Assembly (NCBI GenBank): GCA_964616985.1
Contig: CAZTVF010000009.1
Location: 1-64,000 of the forward strand
DNA: 64,000 nucleotides
DNA from: CAZTVF01 sp964616985
Lineage (GTDB): Bacteria; Planctomycetota; Phycisphaerae; SM23-33
Direction: 5' to 3'
Made by a program: the position numbers and the translations under genes
Notes under the pieces: generated by a model
Database searches by the model: none
What the model was told of the DNA's origin: nothing
What the model saw: the letters and a program-made list of their open reading frames with translations, nothing else
Shown here: positions 16,294 through 24,717 of the stretch, piece by piece
Layout of the letters: the number at the start of each line of letters is the position of its first letter
How positions within the stretch are numbered: the stretch's first letter is position 1

Positions 16294-17931
16294 TCACCCG
16301 TTCTTCGCCGCGATCGCGCCGGTGGGGCAGGCCTCGATGCAGCGGGAGGCGACGCGGGTGAGGGCTTCGGATAAGGGGCGGCCGAAGGGGACGGCGACGC
16401 GGACGTCGAAGCCCCGGCCGACGAAGGCGAGGCCCAGCGGCTCGCCGGCCTGCTCGGCGATGCGGATGCACAGGCCGCAGTCGATGCACTTGCCGCTCTC
16501 GAAGACGATCTCCCCGTGCCGCATGTCCTGCTGGTAACTCCGGCGGTGCGTCTTGTAGTGCGCGGGGCGGGCGGCGTACTGCTGGCTGCACTCGCGCAGG
16601 CGGCAGTGGTCGGCCTTGCGGCAGTCGCAGTGTAGGCAGCGGGCCGACTCGGCGGCCGCCTGTTCGCTCGACAGGCCTCGCGTGAGGTCGAAGTGAGGCG
16701 GTAGGCCGGGCGTGGCCTCGAACTCCTCGCCCGACAGGTCGTCGTCCAGGTCGCGCGAGCGGGGCGGGGCGGCCGCGACGGGCAGGCCAGCGAGGAACGT
16801 CTCGATCTCGCCCTCGTGCAGCAGGCCGATGTGCGTGGAGAATCGCTTCACCGGCCCCGTCACGGGCAGGCCGCTGACATATTGATGCACCGATTCGGCG
16901 GCTGCCTTGCCCGCGGCGACGGCCCGGACGGCCATCGGGTGGTGGCCGCGATGGGTGCCCGTTGCATCGCCGGCGGCGAAGACCCCCGGCGTGGTCGTCG
17001 CCAGTGTTCGGGCATCGGCGGCGATGCCCTTGTCCGACGCCGCCAACCCCAGCCGCTCGCCTTCAACGCGGACGTGGCCGACGGCGACGATCACCGCGTC
17101 GAACTGCGTCCGCAATTCCTCCAGCGTGGGCGATTGCCCCACGCGAACGCCCAGGCGGAACTCGGCCCCGGCCCGGCGGACCTGCTCGATCTCGGCATCG
17201 AGCACGCGGCTGGGCAGGCGGCTTTCATCCACGCCGTAGCGCAGCATGCCCCCGGCGTGCTCCTTCTTATCGAACACGGTGCATGCATGTCCCAGCGGCA
17301 GCAGGCGCCAGGCGGCGGCCAGGCCCGCGGGCCCGCTCCCGACGATCGCGATGCGCTTGCCCGTCGCCGCCGCGCGCGGGGGGAGGTAAGGCTGCTCCGA
17401 GGCCAGGTCCGCCTCGGCGACGTACCGCTTCAGCAGGCAGATGGCCAGCGGGCGGTCGGCGGCGCTGCGCCGGCAGCCCTTCTCGCACGGCGCGGGGCAG
17501 ATGTAGCCCAGGATCGCCGGCAGCGCGATCTCGCGCTTCACCGTCGCGATGGCCTGGCGCAGGTTGCCCGACGAGATCTGGCGGATCATCAGCGGGATGT
17601 CCATCTTCGCCGGGCAGATGCCCTGGCAGGGGCCGTCGCAGTCGCCCACGTGGTCGCTCAGCAGCAGTTCCAGCGCCGCGCGCCGGGCCGCGTGAACCTC
17701 CGGCGTCTCGCTTTCCACGCGGAGCCCCTCGGCCGCCGGCGTCGCGCACGCGGGAACGAGCTTGCCGCTGTCGGCGAGCTTCACCAGGCACACCATGCAG
17801 GAGGTGGCGGGCTCCAGGCCCTGCAGGTGACACAGCGTGGGGATGTGCACGCCCAACTGCCGGGCCGCGTCCAGCACCGTCGCGCCGGCGGGCACGTCGA
17901 TCGTCCTGTTGTCGATGGTCACGTTGGGCAT
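16294..17931 (-). CDS. NuoG/GltD-like FAD and Fe-S oxidoreductase
   Basis: The 545-residue protein is a chain of redox modules. A 2Fe-2S ferredoxin domain comes first (Cys34, 45, 48, 62), then a NuoG-type His(Cys)3 4Fe-4S site (His94, Cys98, 102, 106), and a GltD-like cysteine cluster (CPAPCEKGC, 145-153). The FAD-binding domain has GSGPAG (198-203) and VFAAGDATG. Two C-terminal 4Fe-4S motifs follow (CIDCGLCIRIAE and CIEACPTGAI). Such proteins pass electrons between NAD(P)H, flavin and ferredoxin, often beside NuoE/NuoF-type subunits, as here: the start lies 2 nt after the stop of the NuoEF fusion gene. There is no H-cluster domain, so it is not a hydrogenase. Confidence 0.85.
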   Translation of the reverse strand: MPNVTIDNRTIDVPAGATVLDAARQLGVHIPTLCHLQGLEPATSCMVCLVKLADSGKLVPACATPAAEGLRVESETPEVHAARRAALELLLSDHVGDCDGPCQGICPAKMDIPLMIRQISSGNLRQAIATVKREIALPAILGYICPAPCEKGCRRSAADRPLAICLLKRYVAEADLASEQPYLPPRAAATGKRIAIVGSGPAGLAAAWRLLPLGHACTVFDKKEHAGGMLRYGVDESRLPSRVLDAEIEQVRRAGAEFRLGVRVGQSPTLEELRTQFDAVIVAVGHVRVEGERLGLAASDKGIAADARTLATTTPGVFAAGDATGTHRGHHPMAVRAVAAGKAAAESVHQYVSGLPVTGPVKRFSTHIGLLHEGEIETFLAGLPVAAAPPRSRDLDDDLSGEEFEATPGLPPHFDLTRGLSSEQAAAESARCLHCDCRKADHCRLRECSQQYAARPAHYKTHRRSYQQDMRHGEIVFESGKCIDCGLCIRIAEQAGEPLGLAFVGRGFDVRVAVPFGRPLSEALTRVASRCIEACPTGAIAAKNG

Positions 17932-17933
17932 GG

Positions 17934-20288
17934 CTACGTCCCCGATTCCACGCGGATCGCCTCGCGCGGGCACTTGGTGCGGCAGGTGTCGCAGCGGGTG
18001 CACTTCGCCGCGTCGATTTCGTGTTTGCGGTACGGCTGCATCGCGATGGCGGACGCGGGGCAGTGCTGGGCACAGAGCGTGCAGCCGATGCACTCGTCGG
18101 TGACGACGTAGCGGATGAGCGGCTTGCATCGCCCGGCGGGGCAGCGGCCCTGCAGGTGCGCTTCGTACTCGCTGCGGAAGTGCTTGAGCGTCGAGAGCAC
18201 GGGGTTGGGCGCGGTGCGCCCCAGGCCGCACAGGCTGCCCGCCTGCACCTGGCGGGCGAGTTCCTCGAGGCGTTCGAGGTCGCCCTTGCGGCCGCCGCCT
18301 TGGCACAGCCGCTGCAGGATCTCCAGCATCCGCCGCGTGCCGATGCGGCAGAAGGTGCACTTGCCGCACGACTGATCCTGCGTGAATTCCAGGAAGTAGC
18401 GGGCGATCTCGACCATGCAGTCGGCGTCGTCCAGCACGACCAGCCCGCCGGAGCCCATGATGGCGCCGGCGGCGGTGAGGGCCTCGTAGTCGACCGGCGT
18501 GTCGGCCAGCGCCGCCGGAACGCAGCCGCCCGAGGGCCCGCCGACCTGCACGGCCTTGAACTGCCGCCCGCCGGCAACGCCGCCGCCGATGACCTCGACG
18601 ATCTGCCGCAGCGTCATGCCCATGGGGACCTCGATGAGGCCGCCGCGCAGCACCTTGCCGGCCAGGGCGAACACCTTGGTGCCCTTGCTTCGCTGAGTGC
18701 CCAGTGCGGCGAAGGGCTCGCTGCCGTTGCGAAGAATCCAGGGCGTCATCGAGAGCGTCTCGACGTTGTTGATCAGCGTCGGCCGGCCCCGCAGGCCCCG
18801 CACCGCGGGGTAGGGCGGGCGGAAGCGCGGCATGCCGCGGCGGCCCTCGATGGAGGCGATGAGGGCGGTCTCCTCGCCGCAGACGAACGCGCCGGCGCCC
18901 TGCATGACGCGGAGGTCCAGCGGGCACTCGGCGTTTGAACCGGCCGGGCCCAGGATGCCCGCGTCGCGGCAGCGCCGCAGGGCCTCGGTGACGCGCTCTA
19001 CGGCCAGCGGGTATTCCGCGCGGATGTAGAAGCAGCCCTCGGCCGCCCCGACGGCGTAGGCGGCGATGGCCAGGCCCTCGATCAGGCGGTAGGGGTACGA
19101 CTCCATGATCATGCGATCCATGAACGCCCCGGGGTCGCCCTCGTCGCCGTTGGAGATGACGTATTTCGTCTCGCCCGCGGCCGCGCGCACCTGCGACCAC
19201 TTGAGGCCGGTGGGGTAGCCCGCGCCGCCGCGCCCCCGCAGGCCGCTGACGGTGATGCGCTCGATCACCTGCGGCGGCGTCAGGTCGCGCAGGCAGCGGC
19301 GCAGGGCCTCGAAACCGCCCAGGCGGATGTACTCGTCGAGGTCCAGCGGATCGATCTCGCCGCCGTGCTCGGTGGCGATATGCCGCTGGCCGTCGAGGAA
19401 CGCCCGCACGGGCTCGTCGCGAACGTGCAGGCTGTAGCGGCGGACGCCGTCCCAGCCGTCGTCGGTGAGGATGCGGTCGAGCGCGCGAGAGACCGCGCCC
19501 GTCAATCGCCGCCGCAGGCCGCCGCGGAAGTGGCGCAGCACGATCTCCTCGGCGTCGGCGGCCTCCACGCGGGCGTACAGGGCGGCGGGGCGGCCCGGCT
19601 GGACGATCTCCACCAGCGGCGTCTGGTGACACATGCCGACGCAGCCGACGGCCTTGACGGTCGCGGCGATGCCGTTGTGCGTCAGCGTCCGCTCGATGGC
19701 GGCCCGCACCTTGGTGCTGCCGCGCGCCTGGCAGCACGAGCCCATGCCCAGGCGGATCTCGCCGGCGGGCGACGCTGTCGCCTGCGGGCCGCCCGCGGCC
19801 GCGGCGCCGCGCTGCGTCTGCAGCACCAGGAAGTCCTGCAGCACGCCGGGCACGCGGTCGGGCGTGAGGTGGCCGTAGGTCACGTCATCGATCTGGATCA
19901 CCGGCGCCAGCGTGCAGCAGCCCAGGCAGGCGACCTTCTGCAGCGTGAAAAGGCCTTCGGCGTCGGTGTCGGCCCCGGCGGGCAGCTTCAGCGCGCGGGC
20001 GAGCGCGTCGTGGATTCCGTCCGAGCCCTTCACGTGGCAGGCCGTGCCGTGGCAGATGCGGATGACGTGCCGCCCCACGGGCTGGTGGCGGAATTGTGTG
20101 TAGAAGGTCGACACGCCGGCTAGGCGGGCGGGCGTGATCTCGCTCAGCGCGCACACGCGCTGCAGGGCCTCGGGCGGCAGCCAGCCGTAGTGGTCCTGGA
20201 TCGCCTGAAGCAGCGGGATCGTCGCTTCGGGCCCGCGGCCGATCGAGGCCACCGCCTCGTCGATGAAGCTGAGGTCGATCTCTTTCAA
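17934..20288 (-). CDS. NuoE-NuoF fusion: NADH-oxidising flavo-iron-sulfur subunit
   Basis: The 784-residue protein joins several modules. Residues 1-155 are a NuoE-type thioredoxin-like 2Fe-2S domain (Cys79, 84, 121, 125). Residues 175-260 are a second thioredoxin-like domain (Cys185/186, 216, 220). The NuoF core follows, with GLRGRGGAGYPTGLKW (349-364) for FMN/NADH, SNGDEGDPGAF (379-389) and the 4Fe-4S ligand loop SCGKCTFCRIG (640-650). Two ferredoxin clusters close it (CIGCTLCAQHCP and CTRCDTCRTKCP). The architecture matches the NADH-oxidising subunits of bifurcating hydrogenases and formate dehydrogenases. The start is TTG with GGAGG 6 nt upstream, overlapping the previous stop as TTGA. 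Confidence 0.9.
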   Translation of the reverse strand: MKEIDLSFIDEAVASIGRGPEATIPLLQAIQDHYGWLPPEALQRVCALSEITPARLAGVSTFYTQFRHQPVGRHVIRICHGTACHVKGSDGIHDALARALKLPAGADTDAEGLFTLQKVACLGCCTLAPVIQIDDVTYGHLTPDRVPGVLQDFLVLQTQRGAAAAGGPQATASPAGEIRLGMGSCCQARGSTKVRAAIERTLTHNGIAATVKAVGCVGMCHQTPLVEIVQPGRPAALYARVEAADAEEIVLRHFRGGLRRRLTGAVSRALDRILTDDGWDGVRRYSLHVRDEPVRAFLDGQRHIATEHGGEIDPLDLDEYIRLGGFEALRRCLRDLTPPQVIERITVSGLRGRGGAGYPTGLKWSQVRAAAGETKYVISNGDEGDPGAFMDRMIMESYPYRLIEGLAIAAYAVGAAEGCFYIRAEYPLAVERVTEALRRCRDAGILGPAGSNAECPLDLRVMQGAGAFVCGEETALIASIEGRRGMPRFRPPYPAVRGLRGRPTLINNVETLSMTPWILRNGSEPFAALGTQRSKGTKVFALAGKVLRGGLIEVPMGMTLRQIVEVIGGGVAGGRQFKAVQVGGPSGGCVPAALADTPVDYEALTAAGAIMGSGGLVVLDDADCMVEIARYFLEFTQDQSCGKCTFCRIGTRRMLEILQRLCQGGGRKGDLERLEELARQVQAGSLCGLGRTAPNPVLSTLKHFRSEYEAHLQGRCPAGRCKPLIRYVVTDECIGCTLCAQHCPASAIAMQPYRKHEIDAAKCTRCDTCRTKCPREAIRVESGT

Positions 20289-22093
20289 GGTCGGCCTCCG
20301 TCTGCCGCCGCAGGGGCGCCCCCGCCGGGGTTTGCGATGCAGTAGAGGTTCGAGCGTCCGCGGATGAAGATGCGGCCGGGCGCGAAGGCGGGGCTGGCGT
20401 GGGCGCCCTCGGCCAGCTCGCAGCGGCCGACCTCTTTGAACTCCCTGCCGGCGTCGAGGATCAGCATGGTCCCCTTGGTCGAGAGCAGGTAGAGCTTGCC
20501 GCCGGCCAGCGAGGGCGAGGCGTTGAACTCCTGCTTGAGCTCCTGCTCGTACACCTTGTTGCCATCGGCCAGGTCCCAGCACGTCAGCGTGCCGGTGGTG
20601 GCGAGCGTCCAGGCCAGCGTGCCGTCGGTCAGGGGGCTGCAGATGTCGGGTATCGAGCCCTCGGCCTTCCACGCCACGTGCGTCTGCGTCACGTCGCCCG
20701 AGCCGTCCGCGCGCACGGCCGAGAGGGAATTGGCGGCATGCACCGCCAGCACCAGCTCGCCGGTGTAGACGGGCGAGGGGGCCGAGTCGATGCCCATGAC
20801 CTCCGCGCGCCACACCTCGGCGCCGTCGGAGAGGTTGTGCGCGATCAGCAGCGGGTTTCCCGCCGCGATGACCAGCGGCTCGGCCGGGCCTTCGATGATG
20901 ATGGGCGAGCACCACGACGCGCCGACGTGGCGGGGAATTTCCCACGCGACCTTGCCCGTCGCGGCGTCGTAGGCAATCAGCCGGCTGCCGGCCGCCTCCG
21001 CGTCGCCCTGGTCGAGCTGCACGATGACGCGTCCGTCGCGCAGGTCCAGCGACGAGGCGTAGCCGTACTGGCTGTCGATCTCGCCCAGGCAATGTGACCA
21101 CTGCTCGTTGCCCTCGACGTCGAAGCAGGCGATGTCGCCGTTGGCGAAGATGGCCGCGACGTACCGGCCGTCGGTGGCGGCGGTCGATGCGGCCAGGCCC
21201 GTGTCGTCGCGTTCCTTGGGGTGGATGTTCGCGTCGCCCGCGGCCACCACGGCCCGCCGCCACAGCAGCTTGCCGTCGGCGGCGGCGAAGCAGTAGACCT
21301 CGCGTTTGCTCTTGGTGGCGCCGGTGACGAAGACGCGGTCGCCCCAGACGACGGGCGAGTTGAAGCCCGCCAGCGGCACGGGCGACTTCCACAAGATGTT
21401 CTTGCCCGACGGGCCGTCCCACTGGCCGGGGATGTTCTCGAAGGCGGCCACGCCGCTGCCGCCGACGCCTCGGAAGCGGGGCCATTGCCTGGCCATCTCG
21501 GCCGCCGAGGGCGCCGGCAGTGTGGTCGCCGCCGACTTGAGGTTCTTCGGCGCCGCCGTCGGCGCGGGTGTGGCCGCGGGGGCGGCGAGTTCCCGCGGCG
21601 CAGCCCCGGGCCACAGCATCGGCGCCGCGGCAGCACAGGCGAGGAGCATCGCAGCCGTCGCCGCCAGGGCCCATCGCGAACGGCGGCGGGCGGCTGCGAG
21701 GTCGGGCGCCGGCTCGGCCGCGGGCATGGGGAGCTTGCGGCCCAGGACATTCGCGTACGCGCCCGCGGCGATCAGCACCGCGGCCCCGCCCATCAGCAGC
21801 CACACGCCGCGGCGGACGAGGTCCAGGCGGCGGAAGTACTCCAGCCGCAGGCGCTGGTCGATCGTGCGGATGTCGGCCTTGAGGTTCTCGCTGCGCGGGG
21901 TCTTGGCGAGGTCGGCCCGCAGCTGCCGCAGGCGGGCGTCGTCCAGGGGGTCGGCCAGGTTGGCCCGCACGATGTGATAGGCCATCACGCCGCCGACGAC
22001 GGCGCAGAACGCCGCGGCGACCAGGGCGACGCGAACGGCGCATCGGCGTCGCATGGCGGCGGGGCCGGCGAAGGTGGCGGGCGTGTCGGTCAT
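20285..22093 (-). CDS. Membrane-anchored PQQ-type beta-propeller protein
   Basis: The 602-residue product has three predicted membrane segments: VALVAAAFCAVVGGVMAY at about 20-37, WLLMGGAAVLIAAGAYANVL at about 97-116 and ALAATAAMLLACAAAAPMLW at about 142-161. A Pro/Ala linker leads to a PQQ-like propeller from about 210 to 590. Blade motifs such as YDAATGKVAWE and FAAADGKLLWRR are visible. Propellers of this kind can be dehydrogenases or scaffolds; no cytochrome c motif is present and cofactor ligands cannot be judged. The start overlaps the previous stop (ATGA), and its own stop overlaps the next start. It is embedded between the NapH-like and NuoEF-like genes, which suggests a structural or electron-transfer role. 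Confidence 0.8.
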   Translation of the reverse strand: MTDTPATFAGPAAMRRRCAVRVALVAAAFCAVVGGVMAYHIVRANLADPLDDARLRQLRADLAKTPRSENLKADIRTIDQRLRLEYFRRLDLVRRGVWLLMGGAAVLIAAGAYANVLGRKLPMPAAEPAPDLAAARRRSRWALAATAAMLLACAAAAPMLWPGAAPRELAAPAATPAPTAAPKNLKSAATTLPAPSAAEMARQWPRFRGVGGSGVAAFENIPGQWDGPSGKNILWKSPVPLAGFNSPVVWGDRVFVTGATKSKREVYCFAAADGKLLWRRAVVAAGDANIHPKERDDTGLAASTAATDGRYVAAIFANGDIACFDVEGNEQWSHCLGEIDSQYGYASSLDLRDGRVIVQLDQGDAEAAGSRLIAYDAATGKVAWEIPRHVGASWCSPIIIEGPAEPLVIAAGNPLLIAHNLSDGAEVWRAEVMGIDSAPSPVYTGELVLAVHAANSLSAVRADGSGDVTQTHVAWKAEGSIPDICSPLTDGTLAWTLATTGTLTCWDLADGNKVYEQELKQEFNASPSLAGGKLYLLSTKGTMLILDAGREFKEVGRCELAEGAHASPAFAPGRIFIRGRSNLYCIANPGGGAPAAADGGRP

Positions 22094-23385
22094 GCCTTCC
22101 CCCTCACGGCGGCTGGGCCCACCTTGCCGCGGCGGGCGAGCTCGACGGGGCAGGACGCGAAGCAGCGGCCACACGAGACGCAGGTGGAGCGGTCGGCGGC
22201 GTATTCATCGCGGCGCCGGCGGACGCACAGCGCGATGAGCTTGAGGCCCACGACGAGGCCGACGAAGCCGCCGAAGATCCACGCGCCCTGCTGCACGCGA
22301 AGCTGGATCTCGTTGGCCTCGCGGTGCAGTTCAGCCGCCGGCCGGCCCGTCGCGCGGAAGGCGGCGCTGTTGTCGGCCCGGCCTTGGAGCGCGCCGCTGT
22401 CTTCGAGGAAGATCTGTCGTGAGAGCTGGACGGTGTAGTGCGTCGAGGCCAGCGGCCCGGCCAGCAGCGTGCCGCCGCCCCACGCGCCGCCGGCCACCAG
22501 CAGGGGCAGCAGCACGATCATCGCCGCCAGCGTCCCGCGGCCGGTGCGTCGGGGGACGCTCTGCAGGGTCGGGCGGCGGATGGCGCCGAAAGGGCAGGCG
22601 TCTTCGCAGAGGCGGCAGTTGATGCAATCGTCGGGCGTGATGTTCACGTGCCGCCACGCCAGGCGCGACAGCGGCCGGAGCATCGCCCCGTACGGACAGC
22701 CGAAGCGGCAGTACGGGCGGCCGATGAACATGGCGACGATCACCATCGCCACGCTGTAGACGATCATGTCGGGCGTGCCGCTGAGGCGAAAGACGGTGAC
22801 GTAGGGGTCCTGGCGGCAGATGGGGAAGGCGCTGGCGGTGGCGGCCAGCAGCACCGCGCCGCCCAGCAGCACCCACGGCAGGAGCCCCAGCGAATGCTCC
22901 AGCCAGGCCGGCACCTTCAGCGGTCGCAGCAGCACCGCGTCCTGCAGCGCGCCCAGCGGGCAGACGCCCGCGCAGAACGTGCGGCCGAACAGCAGCGTGA
23001 ACGCCAGCGGCAGCAGGAAGAAGCCCAGCACCGCCAGCGGCACGGCGTAGTGGGAGTTGAACAGGCCCAGGGCGACGTTCTGGATCGCCCCGATGGGGCA
23101 CACGCAGCCGCCGCGGAAGAAGCCCAGGTACGCCAGCGACGCGAGCATCACGACCACCACGCCGCGGCGCGAGCGGCGCTTCAGCGCGAAGTACGTCGCG
23201 GCCGACAGCGCGGCGGCCAGGACGGCGAGGTCGATGTATTCCCACGCGATCGCACGGGGCGCGGGCGTGGTGGTGTCGGGCAGGCGCTGCCCGTCGGAGA
23301 AGTCGGGCGGCGGGAAACGCTCCACGCCCCACGCGGCCGCGGCCACGGCCGCCAGGGTCGCCAGCACGATGAGTGGTCGCCTCAC
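22090..23385 (-). CDS. NapH/CcoG-like polytopic membrane 4Fe-4S protein
   Basis: The 431-residue membrane protein has several hydrophobic segments and repeated CxxxCP motifs: GGCVCPIGAIQN, FCAGVCPLGALQD and YCRFGCPYGAM. These are followed by ferredoxin-type motifs CINCRLCEDACPFGAI and, after another membrane segment, CVSCGRCFASCP. This is the NapH/NosR/CcoG arrangement, proteins that move electrons from quinol or flavin across or along the membrane. The start is GTG with AGGAGG upstream, and it overlaps the stop of the NapG-like gene. No nap, nos or cco structural genes are nearby. Confidence 0.88.
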   Translation of the reverse strand: MRRPLIVLATLAAVAAAAWGVERFPPPDFSDGQRLPDTTTPAPRAIAWEYIDLAVLAAALSAATYFALKRRSRRGVVVVMLASLAYLGFFRGGCVCPIGAIQNVALGLFNSHYAVPLAVLGFFLLPLAFTLLFGRTFCAGVCPLGALQDAVLLRPLKVPAWLEHSLGLLPWVLLGGAVLLAATASAFPICRQDPYVTVFRLSGTPDMIVYSVAMVIVAMFIGRPYCRFGCPYGAMLRPLSRLAWRHVNITPDDCINCRLCEDACPFGAIRRPTLQSVPRRTGRGTLAAMIVLLPLLVAGGAWGGGTLLAGPLASTHYTVQLSRQIFLEDSGALQGRADNSAAFRATGRPAAELHREANEIQLRVQQGAWIFGGFVGLVVGLKLIALCVRRRRDEYAADRSTCVSCGRCFASCPVELARRGKVGPAAVRGKA

Positions 23386-23945
23386 TTGCCGGCCTCCTTC
23401 AAGCGGTAGGGCTTGTCGGCGGGCACGCGGGAAAAGGCGCCGGCGGGACAGGCCAGGGCGATCGCGCACTCGTTGCAGTTGATGCACCGGTCGTGCCGCA
23501 CCTGGAGGAACAGCGAGCCGTTGCCGAACGCGCCGCAGCCCTTGACGCACTTGCCGCAGCCGATGCACAGGGGCTCGTTGATCGTGTACTGGTAGTAGGG
23601 GTCCTCGACGAACGTTCGGGCGATGGCGCCGGTGGGGCACAGCTGGTTCTCGGCCCCGGTGTTCAGCGTGTTGGGCCGCGGCTCGAAGTAGCCCGTGCAC
23701 AGCTCGCAGTAGCCGCACATCGCGTACGCGTGCACGCACTTGACGGCAGAGGGCTTCAAGACGCACCGGGTCGCGCAGTTGCCGCACTGGATGCACTTGT
23801 TGGGGTCCAGCTGCCAGACCGTCCGCGCCTCCGTCGCCCGCGTGGCGAGGAATCCGCCCGCGCCGCCGACGGCGACCAGCCCCGCCCCGCGCAGGCCCTG
23901 GCGGAGAAAGTCGCGACGCGTCAGTTTGGGTTTGGGGTCAGTCAC
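23382..23945 (-). CDS. NapG-like Tat-exported polyferredoxin
   Basis: The 187-residue product starts with a twin-arginine signal (TRRDFLRQGLRGAGLVAV), so it is exported folded. At least four 4Fe-4S motifs follow: CIQCGNCATRC, CGYCELC with CPTGAI, CIGCGKCVKGC and CINCNECAIALACPAG. This matches NapG/MauM-type periplasmic ferredoxins that partner NapH-like membrane proteins, and the NapH-like gene overlaps its stop codon. The start is GTG with CAGGAG 9 nt upstream. Its upstream neighbour in the cluster lies 511 bp away across a repeat block. Confidence 0.88.
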   Translation of the reverse strand: MTDPKPKLTRRDFLRQGLRGAGLVAVGGAGGFLATRATEARTVWQLDPNKCIQCGNCATRCVLKPSAVKCVHAYAMCGYCELCTGYFEPRPNTLNTGAENQLCPTGAIARTFVEDPYYQYTINEPLCIGCGKCVKGCGAFGNGSLFLQVRHDRCINCNECAIALACPAGAFSRVPADKPYRLKEAGK

Positions 23946-23957
23946 GGGTCGATGCTC

Positions 23958-24045
23958 CTGGAAGAAGAAGACTCGACCACAGAGGCACAGCGCGGGCTGC
24001 GCCCGCAACCCAATTGCGGATTGCGGATTTCGGATTGCGGATTGA
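23958..24045. repeat. GGATTGCGGATT short tandem and ACCACAGAGGCACAG word
   Basis: ACCACAGAGGCACAGCGCGG (from about 23977) is followed by GCTGCGCCCGC and a short tandem built on GGATTGCGGATTTCGGATT (about 24016-24042). It lies directly upstream of the NapG-like gene, inside the cluster. Confidence 0.65.
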
Positions 24046-24242
24046 AGAGGCCCGGTCCAAGGGTGGGCGCAATGGTGGGCAAGGCCTGTGTCTGCTGCGC
24101 CGCCACGGACTGTTCAAAACAGATTGGCTCACGACAGCTTCGCGCCATGCCCAAAGGCGACCAGATCGTGGTGCTGGCGCCGGCCATCCAGGAAAGAACA
24201 TGGATAGGATCATCGAGAAAAGAAGGATGTTTCGCGTTTGTG

Positions 24243-24500
24243 GCACAGAGAACACAAAGAGAAGAAGGAATGATAAAGATGTTACGTGCCCGCGCCGGTG
24301 ACGCAGAGGGTGAAGCGCACCGCTGGCGATCGCTCGCGTTTCTGCGCTGTTCGTGCATTAACCGAGTTCGAACAGCGCCGAAAGGCGAGCGATGCCCGGA
24401 CGCCGCCGCGTGCGAAACTTGTGTAAGGATGGAAGACTCAATTGCGGTGACGCTTTTCATCCGTTCTTCTTTTCCTCTGTGTTCTCTGCGCCTCTGTGGT
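24243..24500. repeat. Nested inverted repeat inside the electron-transfer cluster
   Basis: Outer arms: CACAGAGAACACAAAGAG and AAGAAGGAATGA (about 24243-24275), against the complementary TCATCCGTTCTTC...CTCTGTGTTCTCTG (about 24458-24500). Inner arms: GCGATCGCTCGCGTTTCTGC (24326-24353) against CGAACAGCGCCGAAAGGCGA (24369-24394). The inner element is shared with 16227-16276 and 41156-41215; the outer words are shared with 39265-39408. Confidence 0.75.
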
Positions 24501-24717
24501 CCGTGTTCATTGCTTCTTTCAGTGACATCGCCTGGGGCAGCGCACAATCGCCGAGTGCGGTGCACGACCGGCAGATGAATCTGCCGGTGCAGTCTTGCGA
24601 GGGCAGCGAGGAACGCCGTCCCAGCACGAGGGCGACGGCGGCGATGGCGACGCCGACAGCGCCGCGGGCAACGCCGCGGAGCAGGTTTCGCCGCGAGATG
24701 TTGTCTGTGTGTTTCAT
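24457..24717 (-). CDS. Small Tat-signal, cysteine-containing protein with repeat-derived C-terminus
   Basis: The 86-residue product begins with a twin-arginine signal (SRRNLLRGVARGAVGVAIAA) and has CTGRFICRSCTALGDC, four cysteines in CX5CX2CX5C spacing, which could bind a metal or Fe-S cluster. The last 17 residues (from MNTDHRGAENTEE) are encoded by a CACAGAG-type repeat, and the stop codon lies in that repeat. The start overlaps the stop of the NHL gene as ATGA, which supports translation. I do not recognise the family. A Tat-exported redox accessory protein is plausible from context. Confidence 0.65.
   Translation of the reverse strand: MKHTDNISRRNLLRGVARGAVGVAIAAVALVLGRRSSLPSQDCTGRFICRSCTALGDCALPQAMSLKEAMNTDHRGAENTEEKKNG

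Noticed and set aside
16294..20288. [FeFe] or [NiFe] hydrogenase interpretation of the NuoEFG-like genes
   Set aside because: No H-cluster motifs and no large-subunit [NiFe] cysteine motifs exist in any of the eight genes.
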